A stretch of DNA of 25,326 nucleotides from Roseovarius sp. UBA6217 (GCA_002421985.1 DISF01000010.1:1-25326), one strand, 5' to 3'; shown: positions 1-7,565, numbered from the stretch's first letter. Made by a program: numbers and translations. Notes: generated by a model not told the origin, from the sequence alone.

Positions 1-537
1 GTGATGATGCGCGGCACCTTCGCCAATATTCGCATCAAGAACGAAATGCTCGATGGCGTCGAAGGTGGCTACACGCTGGGGCCCGACGGCAAGCAGACCA
101 GCATCTACGATGCCTCGATGGCCTATCAGGCGGCAGGCACGCCCTTGGTGATTTTTGGCGGCATCGAATACGGCGCGGGGTCCAGCCGCGACTGGGCGGC
201 CAAGGGCACCAACCTTCTGGGCGTCAAGGCGGTCATCGCCGAGAGCTTCGAGCGCATCCACCGCTCCAACCTCGTGGGCATGGGCGTGATCCCGTTCGAG
301 TTCACCGGCGGCGACACCCGCAAGACGCTGGCGCTCAAGGGCGACGAGAGCTTTACCATCACCGGGCTGGCGGATGTGAAACCCTTGCAGGAGGTCGCCT
401 GCACGGTCACCTATGGCGACGGCACCACCAAGGCGATCACCCTCAAATGCCGGATCGATACCGCCATCGAGAAGGAATATGTCGAGCATGGCGGCGTGCT
501 GCACTACGTGCTGCGCAACCTCGCCAAATCGGCCTGA
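1..537 (+). CDS. acnA: Aconitate hydratase, C-terminal part (5' truncated by window edge)
   Basis: Aconitase isomerises citrate to isocitrate in the TCA cycle using a 4Fe-4S cluster. Only the last 178 residues are here; the frame is open through base 1 and the gene begins outside the window, so the GTG at base 1 is an internal Val codon. The visible part is the C-terminal swivel domain of the AcnA/IRP1 type. It opens with the conserved MMRGTFANIRIKN stretch, then has YGAGSSRDWAAKG (the Ser/Arg substrate-binding loop, about residues 58-70) and ESFERIHRSNLVGMGV. The cluster-binding cysteines would lie upstream, outside the window. A GC-rich hairpin starts 8 bases after the TGA stop. The neighbour downstream is convergent and functionally unrelated. 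Confidence 0.96.
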   Translation: MMMRGTFANIRIKNEMLDGVEGGYTLGPDGKQTSIYDASMAYQAAGTPLVIFGGIEYGAGSSRDWAAKGTNLLGVKAVIAESFERIHRSNLVGMGVIPFEFTGGDTRKTLALKGDESFTITGLADVKPLQEVACTVTYGDGTTKAITLKCRIDTAIEKEYVEHGGVLHYVLRNLAKSA

Positions 538-544
538 TCGCAAC

Positions 545-566
545 GGGGCCGGGAACACCCGGCCCC
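545..566 (+). terminator. Hairpin downstream of acnA
   Basis: A perfect 9-bp stem, GGGGCCGGG/CCCGGCCCC, with loop AACA begins 8 bases after the acnA stop. It is followed by CC and TCC rather than a U-run, so it is a GC-rich hairpin that may aid termination or protect the 3' end rather than a textbook intrinsic terminator. Confidence 0.5.
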
Positions 567-684
567 CCTCCCGCGTCGGCCTGCGGCCCCGGAAACGATA
601 TGCGGGGCACGCCATGATCGCACGCGGCACCCGGCAGGTTCGGGGCCTGTCGGTCCGTCAGGGGGCGGTCCGATCCCGCGCGCG

Positions 685-708
685 AAGGCCCTGAACAAGG
701 CCCTGAAC
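685..708. repeat. 12-bp perfect tandem duplication
   Basis: The unit AAGGCCCTGAAC occurs twice head to tail in the convergent acnA/PBP intergenic region, 14 bases beyond the stop of the PBP gene. It looks like a slippage duplication; no function is visible. The rest of 567-684 shows no gene. Confidence 0.6.
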
Positions 709-722
709 CCGGCGGCGACGCG

Positions 723-2846
723 TCAATTCCCGAAAATGCTGCGCAAGATGGTCTCGATCGGGTTGCCGCCTGTCCCCGGTGCGCGGAGGCGGGGCGGTGG
801 CGCGGTCGCGGTGGCGGGTGGCGGCGCGGGGCGCTGCATCGGCAGCGGACGCGGCTCCAGCCCCTCGTGCACGCGCAGCATCGTCTCGCGCCAGATCTCG
901 GCGGGCAGGCCGCCGCCGGTGACGCCGGTCAGCGGCGTGTTGTCGTCATAGCCCATCCAGACTCCGGCCACGTAATCGGCGGTAAAGCCCAGAAACCACG
1001 CGTCGCGCGCAGCCTGCGTGGTGCCGGTCTTGCCCGCCACCTCGCGCCCCGGCAGGCGCGCACGGGTGCCGGTCCCGGCCTCGACCACCTGGCTCATCAT
1101 CCAGACCAGCTCGCGCGCGGCGCTGTCGCGGATCACCCGCTCGCCGATGCCGGTCTCGCGGGCCATCAGGGGCCTGTCCTCGCCCAGAAGCCGCAGATCG
1201 GTCATCCCGTAGGGCGTGACCGACGAGCCGCCGTTGAGAATGCCCGCATAGGCCCCGGTCATTTCCAGAAGCGTGCTCTCGGAGGCACCGAGCGCCAGCG
1301 CCGGGCCGTCGGCCATATCGCTGTCGATGCCGAAATCGTTGGCGACCTTGCGCACCTTGTCAAGGCCCGTGCGCTGCGCGACCTTGACCGCAGGCACGTT
1401 GATCGACTGCGCCAGCGCTTGCGTGAGCGTGACAGCGCCCTTGTAATCGCGGGTGTAATTCTCGGGGCACCAGCGGCCCGAGCCGGGGATGTCAAGGCAA
1501 TATGGCTCGTCGACGACCACGCTGTTGGCGCTCTCGCCAAGATCGAGCGCCGCGGCATAGACGAAGGGCTTGAACGCCGAACCGGTCTGCCGCTTGGCCA
1601 TGATCGCGCGGTTGAAGGCACCGATGGCGGTGGTGTCGCGCCCGCCGACCATTGCCCGCACCGCGCCGTCGGCGCTCATCACCACGATGGCCGCCTGCGC
1701 CTTGGATCCGTCGCGCACCTTGTCGGAAAAGACCGTTTCCATCGCCGCCTCGGCCGCGCGCTGCACGCGCGCGTCAAGCGTGGTGCGGATGATGACATCG
1801 GCGGTGGTGTCGCGGGTCAGGAATTCGGGGCCCGTGCCCATCACCCAGTCGGCGAAATAGCCGCCCGCCCTGCGCTCTGCCGCCTCCGACAGGCGCGCGG
1901 GGCGAGCCAGCGCGGCGCTGGCCTGCTCATCGCTGAGATAGCCCTGCCGCCGCATCAGCCCGATGACCACCGAGGCGCGATCACGCGAGCGTTCGAGATT
2001 GGCCGTGGGCGCGAGCGTCGAGGGCGCGGTCAGAAGCCCCGCGATCATCGCACTTTCGGCAGCGTCGAGCGTCGCCGCCGATTTGCCGAAATAGCGCTGC
2101 GCCGCCGCCTCTGCCCCATAGGCCCCCGCCCCGAGATAGGCGCGGTTGAGGTAGATCGTCAGGATCTCGTCCTTGGAGTATTTCGCCTCCATGGCCAGCG
2201 CATAGACCGCCTCGCGCAGCTTGCGCCAGATCGACGACCGCCTGCAATGGGCGACATACTCGGCCTCGCTCTGCCAGCGGGCCGCGTCATAGTCTTCGCC
2301 GAAACACAGCAATTTGGCGGTCTGCTGCGTGATGGTCGAGCCGCCATTGCCCGAGAGCGGCCCGCGCCCCTCGCGCAGGTTGATACGGATGGCGCTGGCG
2401 ATGCCGATGGGGTCCACGCCGGGATGCAGATGAAAGCGGCGATCCTCGGTGGCGATCACGGCGTTTTTCAGATGCGGGCTGACGGTGTCGGCGGTGACGA
2501 CGCCGCCGAACTGATGACCGCGCCAGGCAAAGACCTCGCCCGCGCTATCCAGAAGCGTGACCGAACCGCGCGCCCGCCCGTCAACCAGCGTCGAGTAGGC
2601 GGGCAGAGTGGTATAGGTATAGGCCACGGCAAGCCCGAGGACGAGCGACACCGCCACGCCCACGCGCCAGCCCACCCCCCAGACGAGGCGCCAGATACCC
2701 CCCAGCACCGCGCGCATAAGCCACACCAGCGGGTTGCGCGACCGCGCGCGGCGGCGCGGCGCGCGGGTGCTGGCCTTGCGTGCGCTGCCGCCGGTTGTGC
2801 GTTTTGGTGCCGCCAGCGGCGGTTTGCGTCGTCCTGAACTGCTCAT
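723..2846 (-). CDS. Class A penicillin-binding protein, PBP1A family (bifunctional transglycosylase/transpeptidase)
   Basis: Polymerises and cross-links peptidoglycan from lipid II on the outer face of the inner membrane. The 707-residue protein starts with about 45 Lys/Arg-rich cytoplasmic residues and a single membrane anchor (about 58-80). The GT51 glycosyltransferase domain follows, with EDRRF (134-138), GGSTITQQ (168-175) and the KDEILTIYLN motif near 226-235. The transpeptidase domain carries SAFK (catalytic Ser423, Lys426), SIN (481-483) and KTGT (606-609), so all three penicillin-binding motifs are intact. The C-terminus is a Pro/Ala-rich tail. The ATG at 2846 is the first in-frame start ahead of the basic leader. 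It is monocistronic and divergent from glnK. The exact subclass (PBP1A or a PBP1C-like relative) cannot be fixed by eye, so no symbol is given. Confidence 0.93.
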   Translation of the reverse strand: MSSSGRRKPPLAAPKRTTGGSARKASTRAPRRRARSRNPLVWLMRAVLGGIWRLVWGVGWRVGVAVSLVLGLAVAYTYTTLPAYSTLVDGRARGSVTLLDSAGEVFAWRGHQFGGVVTADTVSPHLKNAVIATEDRRFHLHPGVDPIGIASAIRINLREGRGPLSGNGGSTITQQTAKLLCFGEDYDAARWQSEAEYVAHCRRSSIWRKLREAVYALAMEAKYSKDEILTIYLNRAYLGAGAYGAEAAAQRYFGKSAATLDAAESAMIAGLLTAPSTLAPTANLERSRDRASVVIGLMRRQGYLSDEQASAALARPARLSEAAERRAGGYFADWVMGTGPEFLTRDTTADVIIRTTLDARVQRAAEAAMETVFSDKVRDGSKAQAAIVVMSADGAVRAMVGGRDTTAIGAFNRAIMAKRQTGSAFKPFVYAAALDLGESANSVVVDEPYCLDIPGSGRWCPENYTRDYKGAVTLTQALAQSINVPAVKVAQRTGLDKVRKVANDFGIDSDMADGPALALGASESTLLEMTGAYAGILNGGSSVTPYGMTDLRLLGEDRPLMARETGIGERVIRDSAARELVWMMSQVVEAGTGTRARLPGREVAGKTGTTQAARDAWFLGFTADYVAGVWMGYDDNTPLTGVTGGGLPAEIWRETMLRVHEGLEPRPLPMQRPAPPPATATAPPPRLRAPGTGGNPIETILRSIFGN

Positions 2847-2955
2847 GCCTGCCCTGCCCGGCCCTGTCTGCCTGTCGGTCCGTGGCCAGTCTAGCGCAGG
2901 ACCGGGGGAATGTAGAGGCCCCGAGGTGCCCCTGCCACATCATCATTTCGCCCAC

Positions 2956-2984
2956 AATACAGGCATCTGTGTGGTTTTGCACAA
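2956..2984 (-). promoter_or_regulatory. Candidate sigma70 promoter for the PBP gene
   Basis: On the minus strand TTGTGC is followed after 17 bases by TGTATT, about 110 bases upstream of the PBP start codon. The -35 match is weak (3/6) and the -10 match is 4/6. The same bases overlap the TGTG/CACA dyad that could serve the divergent glnK operon. Confidence 0.28.
2970..2983. promoter_or_regulatory. TGTG-N6-CACA dyad in the PBP/glnK divergent region
   Basis: A short inverted repeat, TGTGGTTTTGCACA, lies about 130 bases upstream of the glnK start. It is a candidate regulator site (NtrC would be the expected regulator of glnK-amtB), but the dyad is short and no consensus is matched. Confidence 0.2.
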
Positions 2985-3055
2985 ATATTGAACACTCACC
3001 CCGGCTCTGGCCGCCCCTTGGCCTGCAATTCCCTTTCCGATCCGGGGCAGAGCGA

Positions 3056-3073
3056 TTTTGCTGCATCTGCAAA
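3056..3073. promoter_or_regulatory. TTTGC-N7-GCAAA dyad upstream of glnK
   Basis: The inverted repeat TTTTGC-TGCATCT-GCAAA is centred about 50 bases before the glnK GTG, flanked by GCG/GCGC that extend the symmetry imperfectly. It could be an operator or a leader hairpin for the glnK-amtB operon. The protein that binds is not determinable by eye. Confidence 0.28.
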
Positions 3074-3113
3074 GCGCACGGATGACGCGCGCGACCAAGC
3101 GAAAGGGGAAGAC

Positions 3114-3452
3114 GTGAAACTCATCATCGCGACGATCAAACCATTCAAGCTCGAGGAGGTCCGCGAGGCGCTTACCGGCATCGGTGTGCGCGGCATGATG
3201 GTCACCGAGATCAAGGGCTTTGGCGCGCAGTCAGGCCATACCGAGATCTATCGCGGGGCCGAATACGCGGTGAACTTCGTGCCCAAGATCAAACTTGAAA
3301 TCGCCGTCTCGGCGGCGATGGCCGATCAGGTGGTCGAAACCATCGCCACAGCCGCGCGCACCGGCAAGATCGGCGACGGCAAGATTTTCGTGCTCGACAT
3401 CGCCCAGGCCCTGCGCGTGCGCACGGGCGAGACCAATGACGACGCGCTCTGA
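3114..3452 (+). CDS. glnK: PII nitrogen-regulatory protein GlnK
   Basis: A 112-residue trimeric signal protein that integrates 2-oxoglutarate, ATP/ADP and (through uridylylation) glutamine status. It controls AmtB and the NtrB/GlnD/GlnE network. The sequence aligns along its full length with PII: MKLIIATIKPFKLEEVREAL at the N-terminus, the T-loop with the modifiable tyrosine at exactly position 51 (RGAEY), and TGKIGDGKIFV in the B-loop. The start is GTG at 3114, chosen because the longer open frame upstream has no PII similarity and AAAGGGGAA lies 3 bases before GTG. The amtB gene follows after 25 bases, the universal glnK-amtB pairing, which favours GlnK over GlnB for this paralogue. Confidence 0.95.
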   Translation: MKLIIATIKPFKLEEVREALTGIGVRGMMVTEIKGFGAQSGHTEIYRGAEYAVNFVPKIKLEIAVSAAMADQVVETIATAARTGKIGDGKIFVLDIAQALRVRTGETNDDAL

Positions 3453-3477
3453 GTTGCGCGAGGGAAAGGACAAGAAA

Positions 3478-4812
3478 ATGACCCTGAAAAAGACACTCGG
3501 CATCGCCGCGTTGGTGGCGCTTCTGCCCGGCCTTGGGCTGGCGCAGGAGGCGGCGGAGGCGGTCGAGGCCGCACCCGATATCAACCCCTATATCCTTACC
3601 ACGCTGCTTTTCCTGATCGGCGGCTTTCTGGTGTTCTGGATGGCGGCGGGCTTTGCCATGCTCGAGGCGGGGCTGGTGCGCTCCAAGAACGTCACCATGC
3701 AGCTCACCAAGAATATCGCGCTCTTTTCCATCGCCGCGATCATGTATTGGCTGATCGGGTTCAACCTGATGTATCCCGGCGATGGCTGGTGGATCGCGGG
3801 CGTGGTGGGGCCGTGGTTTTCGATCACCGCACTGGAGCCGGTCGGGCTCGAGGCGGCGGCGGCCTCGCTTGATTATGCCTCTGTCGGCTCGGACTTCTTC
3901 TTTCAACTGATGTTCTGCGCCACCACCGCCTCGATCGTCTCGGGCACGCTGGCCGAGCGCATCAAGCTGTGGCCGTTCCTGATTTTCGTCGTGGTGCTGA
4001 CCGGCGTGCTCTATCCCATCGAGGCGTCCTGGCAGTGGGGCGGCGGCTGGCTGTCGGAGATGGGCTTTGCCGATTTCGCGGGCTCCACGCTGGTTCATGC
4101 GGCGGGCGGTTTCGCGGCGCTGGCGGGCGCGCTGATCCTCGGACCGCGTATCGGCAAGTATTCGAAGGAAGGCCGCGTCATCCCGATTCCCGGCTCGAAC
4201 CTGGCGCTTGCCACGCTCGGCACGTTCATCCTGTGGCTGGGCTGGTTCGGGTTCAACGGCGGCTCGCAGCTTGCCATGGGCACGGTAGGCGATGTGACGG
4301 ACGTGAGCCGCATCTTCGCCAATACCAACATGGCCGCCGCCGCGGGTTGCGTGACGGCGCTCATCCTCACGCAGGTGATGTATAAAAAGCCCGACCTCAC
4401 GATGGTGCTCAACGGCGCGCTGGCGGGTCTGGTCTCGATCACCGCCGAGCCGCTCGCGCCCACGCTCTTTGGCGCGCTGTGGATCGGGGCCATTGGCGGG
4501 GTGATCGTGGTCATCGCCGTGCCGATGCTCGACCGCATCAAGATCGACGATGTGGTGGGCGCAATCCCGGTGCACCTGATTGCCGGCATCTGGGGCACGC
4601 TGGCGGTGCCGTTCTACAATGGCGATGCGAGCTTTGGCACACAGATCGTCGGTATCGCGGCGATCGGCGGGTTTGTTTTTGTGGCCTCGGCGGTGGTCTG
4701 GCTCGTCCTCAAGGCGACGATGGGCATCCGCGTGGGCGAGGAAGAAGAGATCAACGGCCTTGATATGTCGGAGATGGGCATGGAGGCCTACCCGGAATTC
4801 TCCAAGGGCTGA
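3478..4812 (+). CDS. amtB: Ammonium transporter AmtB
   Basis: A trimeric inner-membrane ammonium channel, blocked by unmodified GlnK when ammonium is plentiful. The 444-residue product has a cleavable-looking signal sequence (1-22, ending GLGLA before Q23) and then about 11 membrane helices. The twin pore histidines are visible in STLVHAAGG (His207) and AIPVHLIAG (His366). Conserved Amt stretches include MLEAGLVRSKN near 61-71 and WLGWFGFNGGS near 253-263. The ATG at 3478 has AGGGAAAGGA upstream. It is cotranscribed with glnK (25-base gap). A hairpin about 80 bases after the stop is the likely end of the operon. Confidence 0.96.
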   Translation: MTLKKTLGIAALVALLPGLGLAQEAAEAVEAAPDINPYILTTLLFLIGGFLVFWMAAGFAMLEAGLVRSKNVTMQLTKNIALFSIAAIMYWLIGFNLMYPGDGWWIAGVVGPWFSITALEPVGLEAAAASLDYASVGSDFFFQLMFCATTASIVSGTLAERIKLWPFLIFVVVLTGVLYPIEASWQWGGGWLSEMGFADFAGSTLVHAAGGFAALAGALILGPRIGKYSKEGRVIPIPGSNLALATLGTFILWLGWFGFNGGSQLAMGTVGDVTDVSRIFANTNMAAAAGCVTALILTQVMYKKPDLTMVLNGALAGLVSITAEPLAPTLFGALWIGAIGGVIVVIAVPMLDRIKIDDVVGAIPVHLIAGIWGTLAVPFYNGDASFGTQIVGIAAIGGFVFVASAVVWLVLKATMGIRVGEEEEINGLDMSEMGMEAYPEFSKG

Positions 4813-4842
4813 TCCCCCTCCTTCCTGTCAGCCTTTCGAGCG

Positions 4843-4880
4843 CATGTTGCCCAAAAGTGAGAACCGGCTTTGAGCAACAT
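4843..4880. repeat. Short palindromic intergenic repeat (CCCAAAAGTG-type)
   Basis: The segment ATGTTGCCCAAAAG ... CTTTGAGCAACAT is an imperfect inverted repeat with a central GTGAGAACCGG-like core. Elements reading roughly CATGTT-CCCAAAAGTG-CCGGTTTTGG-CATG are, from memory, dispersed in many copies in intergenic DNA of Rhizobiales and Rhodobacterales. I see only one copy in this window. Confidence 0.5.
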
Positions 4881-4894
4881 ACTCTGGAGACCGG

Positions 4895-4916
4895 CCCCGG
4901 ACGCTCGCGTCCGGGG
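4895..4916 (+). terminator. Hairpin downstream of amtB
   Basis: A perfect 9-bp stem CCCCGGACG/CGTCCGGGG with a CTCG tetraloop lies 82 bases after the amtB stop. No U-run follows, so it is a possible factor-assisted terminator or mRNA 3' stabiliser. Confidence 0.45.
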
Positions 4917-5097
4917 TCGTATGAATTGTGCAAACACCTGGATTGTCGCGCACAAACTGTGAGGGGCCATCTGATCCGTGCGTCCGGCTGCGCCGAGATG
5001 GCGGTTTGGCAGATTTCAGGCAGGCCCGGCCTCACGCCAGCCCCCGGTAGCGGGTCTTCACGTAACCGGACGGCCGCCTCTTGCGCGCATGTCCCAT

Positions 5098-5133
5098 AAA
5101 AAACCGCCGCGCGTTCGCTTGAACGGCGGCGGT
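5098..5133 (-). terminator. Strong intrinsic terminator on the minus strand
   Basis: Reading the minus strand, the arms ACCGCCGC and GCGGCGGT close an inner 5-bp stem CGTTC/GAACG with a 4-base loop and one bulged base (13 bp in all), immediately followed by TTTTTT. This is the best textbook terminator in the window. It ends the transcript of the 40-residue peptide gene about 140 bases after its stop. The plus strand has no U-run, so it is not the amtB terminator. Confidence 0.85.
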
Positions 5134-5273
5134 AAAGTGGCCGGGCGCGGCCCTGTCATGGACACCGGGGGCAAGAGGCGGCCCCCTCATGGTTTGGGAC
5201 AGGCAGGCGTCGGGGCCCGATCAGGGACAAGGGCACCACAAGGCCGCACACCGGCAGGCAGAAAACGAAACCG

Positions 5274-5396
5274 TCAGAACACAACCGGCAGGTAAAGCGC
5301 CCCCACCAGCATCACCGCAAGCGCGCAGGCCCCGGCAGCATCGCCAAGGATGGTATCCCCGGCGCGGGCGGCGGATGTCTTGATCTGGTGTAGCAT
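5274..5396 (-). CDS. Small single-pass membrane peptide (40 aa) behind a LexA-type box
   Basis: The product begins MLHQIKTSAARAGDTILGDA and continues with a hydrophobic stretch (about residues 19-37, AAGACALAVMLVGALYLPV), so it is a short amphipathic N-terminus plus one membrane helix. The ATG at 5396 is chosen because GGAGGGG lies 4 bases upstream; a longer frame starting at 5459 would overlap the promoter elements. It has its own promoter with a GTTC-N7-GTTC box just after the recG stop and a strong terminator downstream, so it is a self-contained transcription unit. I do not recognise a named family. An SOS-induced inner-membrane peptide resembles in concept the Caulobacter division inhibitor SidA (29 aa), but I see no sequence basis for homology. 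Coding status is supported by the SD, promoter and terminator rather than by a domain. Confidence 0.72.
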   Translation of the reverse strand: MLHQIKTSAARAGDTILGDAAGACALAVMLVGALYLPVVF

Positions 5397-5423
5397 TGAA
5401 CCCCTCCGATCTGATGTTGCCTG

Positions 5424-5453
5424 ATTGTTCTCACATCCGCCCGGCAAAGTCAA
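5424..5453 (-). promoter_or_regulatory. Sigma70-type promoter of the 40-aa peptide gene
   Basis: On the minus strand TTGACT (-35, 5/6 match) is followed after 18 bases by AACAAT (-10, 4/6 match). Transcription would begin near 5416, giving a leader of about 20 bases that contains the GGAGGGG ribosome-binding site at 5401-5407. LexA bound at 5454-5468 would block RNA polymerase. Confidence 0.6.
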
Positions 5454-5468
5454 GAACAATAAGAGAAC
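5454..5468 (-). promoter_or_regulatory. LexA (SOS) box, alphaproteobacterial type
   Basis: On the minus strand the sequence is GTTC-TCTTATT-GTTC, a perfect match to the direct-repeat GTTC-N7-GTTC operator established for LexA of Rhodobacter and other alphaproteobacteria. It directly abuts the -35 hexamer of the promoter for the 40-residue peptide gene and lies 6 bases beyond the recG stop. A match of eight fixed bases is expected about once by chance in 25 kb on two strands; the support comes from its position. Confidence 0.68.
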
Positions 5469-5474
5469 AAACTG

Positions 5475-7565
5475 TCACCCGACCGATATCAGCCGGATCG
5501 CCTGATCGCGCTCCATCAGCCACAGCAGCACCCGCGCCGCCGCGCCGCGCGGCGAGGTCAGGCCCGGATCGTCGGCCAGCAGCTTGCGCGCATCCGATTG
5601 CGCCACGGCCATCAGCGCCGCCTGGCGTTCGAGATCGGCCACGCGGAACCGGGGCAGCCCCGATTGCGCCGTGCCGATGAGATCGCCCGCGCCGCGCATC
5701 TCCAGATCGACCTCGGCAATGCGAAACCCGTCCTCGGTCTCGCGCATGGTCTCGAGCCTGCGCCGCCCGCTCTCGGACAGCGGCGGCTGATACATCAGCA
5801 GGCAGGTGGAGGCCGCCGTGCCGCGCCCCACCCGCCCGCGCAACTGGTGCAGTTGCGCAAGGCCAAAGCTCTCGGCGCGCTCGATCACCATGATCGAGGC
5901 ATTGGGCACATCCACGCCGACCTCGATCACCGTGGTGGCCACCAGAACGGCTGTCTCGCCGCGCTGAAAGCGGGCCATGGCGGCGTCCTTCTCCTCTGGG
6001 GGCATCTGGCCATGGACCAGCCCCACACGCCCCTCGCCCAATGCTGCGTGAAGGCGGCGAAACCGCTCCTCGGCGCTCGAGAGATCCACCGCCTCGCTTT
6101 CCTCCACCAGCGGGCAGACCCAATAGGCCTGCCGCCCTTCGGCAATGGCCCGGCGCAGGTGATCCACCACCTCATCCATGCGCCCCATCCCGACAAGCGC
6201 CGTGGTGATCGGCTTGCGTCCGGGCGGCTTTTCATCGAGCACGCTCACATCCATGTCGCCATATTGCGCCAGCGACAGGCTGCGCGGAATCGGCGTCGCG
6301 GTCATCACCAGCACATCCGCCCGCGCGCCCTTCTGTCCCAGTTCCAGCCGCTGGCGCACGCCGAATCGGTGCTGCTCGTCGACCACGGCAAGCCGCAGAT
6401 CGGCAAATTCCACATCCTTCTGAAACACGGCATGGGTGCCGATCAGGATATCCGTCTCTCCCGCCGCGAGCGCCGCAAGCTTGGCCGCGCGCGCCGCGCC
6501 CTTGTCGCGGCCCGTGAGGATGTCGAGCCGCACGCCCGCCGCCTCGGCCAACGGCGCAAGCCCCTGGAAATGCTGCCGCGCGAGGATTTCGGTGGGGGCC
6601 ATCAACACCCCCTGCCCGCCCGCCTCGACCGCGATCAGGAGCGCCTTGAACGCGACCAGCGTCTTGCCCGCGCCCACATCGCCCTGCAACAGCCGGTTCA
6701 TGCGCGCAGGCGCGGCCATGTCGGCGGCGATCTCGGCGATCGCGCGGGTCTGCGCCCCGGTGAGCGCATAGGGCAGCGCGGCGCGCACGCGCGCCTGCAT
6801 CTCGCCTGTGCCCACCGTGGCCCGCCCCTTGGCGCGGCGCAGATGCGCGCGCGCCAGCGCCAGCGTCAGTTGATGGGCCATCAATTCATCATAGGCCAGC
6901 CGCGCGCGCGCGGGCGCGGTGGGGGCCAGATCCTGCGCCGCCTTTGGCCCATGTGCCGCCACCAGCGCATCGTGCCAGTCAGGCCAGCCAGCCTGTGCCT
7001 TTTGCGCCGGGTCGATCCATTCGGCAAGCCGCGGCGCGCGCATCAGCGCCGCGCGCACGGCGCGCGCCATCACCCGCTGCGTCAGCCCCGCCGCCAGCGG
7101 ATAGATCGGCTCAAAGGCCGGGATCTCGCCCGCCTCTTCCACCGGCAGCACATGATCGGGATGCACCATCTGCGCCACCCCGTCGAACAGCTCCACCTTG
7201 CCCGACACCACCCGCCGCGCGCCAGTTGGCAGCAGGCGGCGCAGATTGTCCTCGCGCGCACGAAAGAACACCAGGTGAAAGCTGGTGGCGGCATCCTCGA
7301 CGACCACGCGGTAAGGGGCCGAGGGGCGGGCGGGCGCGTGATGGCGGCCCACCACCACCTCGACGGTGACCACGCCGGGGATCTCGGCGCCCTGCACGGT
7401 GGCGCGGCGGCGGCGATCTACCCCCGAGACGGGCAGGCTCAAGAGCAGGTCGCGCGGGCGGGTAATATCAAGCGCGGCAAGGTGTTGCGCGGTTTTCGGC
7501 CCCACGCCGTCAAGCGTCTCGATCCCGGCAAACAGCGGGAAGAGGATCGGCGGCCGGGTGCTCAT
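5475..7565 (-). CDS. recG: ATP-dependent DNA helicase RecG
   Basis: A monomeric superfamily 2 translocase that reverses stalled replication forks and branch-migrates Holliday junctions. The 696-residue protein has the N-terminal wedge/OB region (about 60-150), Walker A GDVGAGKT (295-302), the DEQH box (396-399), TATPIPRS (422-429) and the C-terminal HQLRGRVGRG motif VI with the RecG tail. The ATG overlaps the ligA stop by 4 bases (ATGA), so it is translationally coupled to ligA. Length is normal for the family. The LexA box just beyond its stop belongs to the next gene, so recG itself is not visibly SOS-controlled. Confidence 0.97.
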   Translation of the reverse strand: MSTRPPILFPLFAGIETLDGVGPKTAQHLAALDITRPRDLLLSLPVSGVDRRRRATVQGAEIPGVVTVEVVVGRHHAPARPSAPYRVVVEDAATSFHLVFFRAREDNLRRLLPTGARRVVSGKVELFDGVAQMVHPDHVLPVEEAGEIPAFEPIYPLAAGLTQRVMARAVRAALMRAPRLAEWIDPAQKAQAGWPDWHDALVAAHGPKAAQDLAPTAPARARLAYDELMAHQLTLALARAHLRRAKGRATVGTGEMQARVRAALPYALTGAQTRAIAEIAADMAAPARMNRLLQGDVGAGKTLVAFKALLIAVEAGGQGVLMAPTEILARQHFQGLAPLAEAAGVRLDILTGRDKGAARAAKLAALAAGETDILIGTHAVFQKDVEFADLRLAVVDEQHRFGVRQRLELGQKGARADVLVMTATPIPRSLSLAQYGDMDVSVLDEKPPGRKPITTALVGMGRMDEVVDHLRRAIAEGRQAYWVCPLVEESEAVDLSSAEERFRRLHAALGEGRVGLVHGQMPPEEKDAAMARFQRGETAVLVATTVIEVGVDVPNASIMVIERAESFGLAQLHQLRGRVGRGTAASTCLLMYQPPLSESGRRRLETMRETEDGFRIAEVDLEMRGAGDLIGTAQSGLPRFRVADLERQAALMAVAQSDARKLLADDPGLTSPRGAAARVLLWLMERDQAIRLISVG

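Larger units (their letters stand above)
4813..5273. other. Non-coding convergent region between amtB and the small SOS-linked gene
   Basis: This 461-base stretch contains the palindromic repeat (4843-4880), the amtB-side hairpin (4895-4916) and the strong minus-strand terminator (5098-5133). Open frames here are short, lack ribosome-binding sites and have no recognisable products. Between 5134 and 5273 there is a GC-rich stretch that would be the 3' UTR of the small gene; I see no further clear structure. Confidence 0.6.

Noticed and set aside
2975..2992. Possible sigma54 promoter (TTTGCACAAATATTGAA) upstream of glnK
   Set aside because: The invariant GG at -24 and GC at -12 are not both present, and the NtrC in this window lacks the sigma54-contact loop.
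4857..5295. Small plus-strand open frames downstream of amtB
   Set aside because: No ribosome-binding sites and no protein-like composition; they run through the repeat, hairpins and terminator.
5427..5457. GTTC ... GAAC inverted pair near the peptide promoter
   Set aside because: The GTTC at 5427-5430 and GAAC at 5454-5457 face each other with 23 bases between, too far apart for one operator; only the direct repeat fits LexA.
5397..5459. Longer version of the 40-aa peptide starting at 5459
   Set aside because: It would start inside the LexA box/-35 region with no ribosome-binding site, whereas the ATG at 5396 has GGAGGGG at good spacing.
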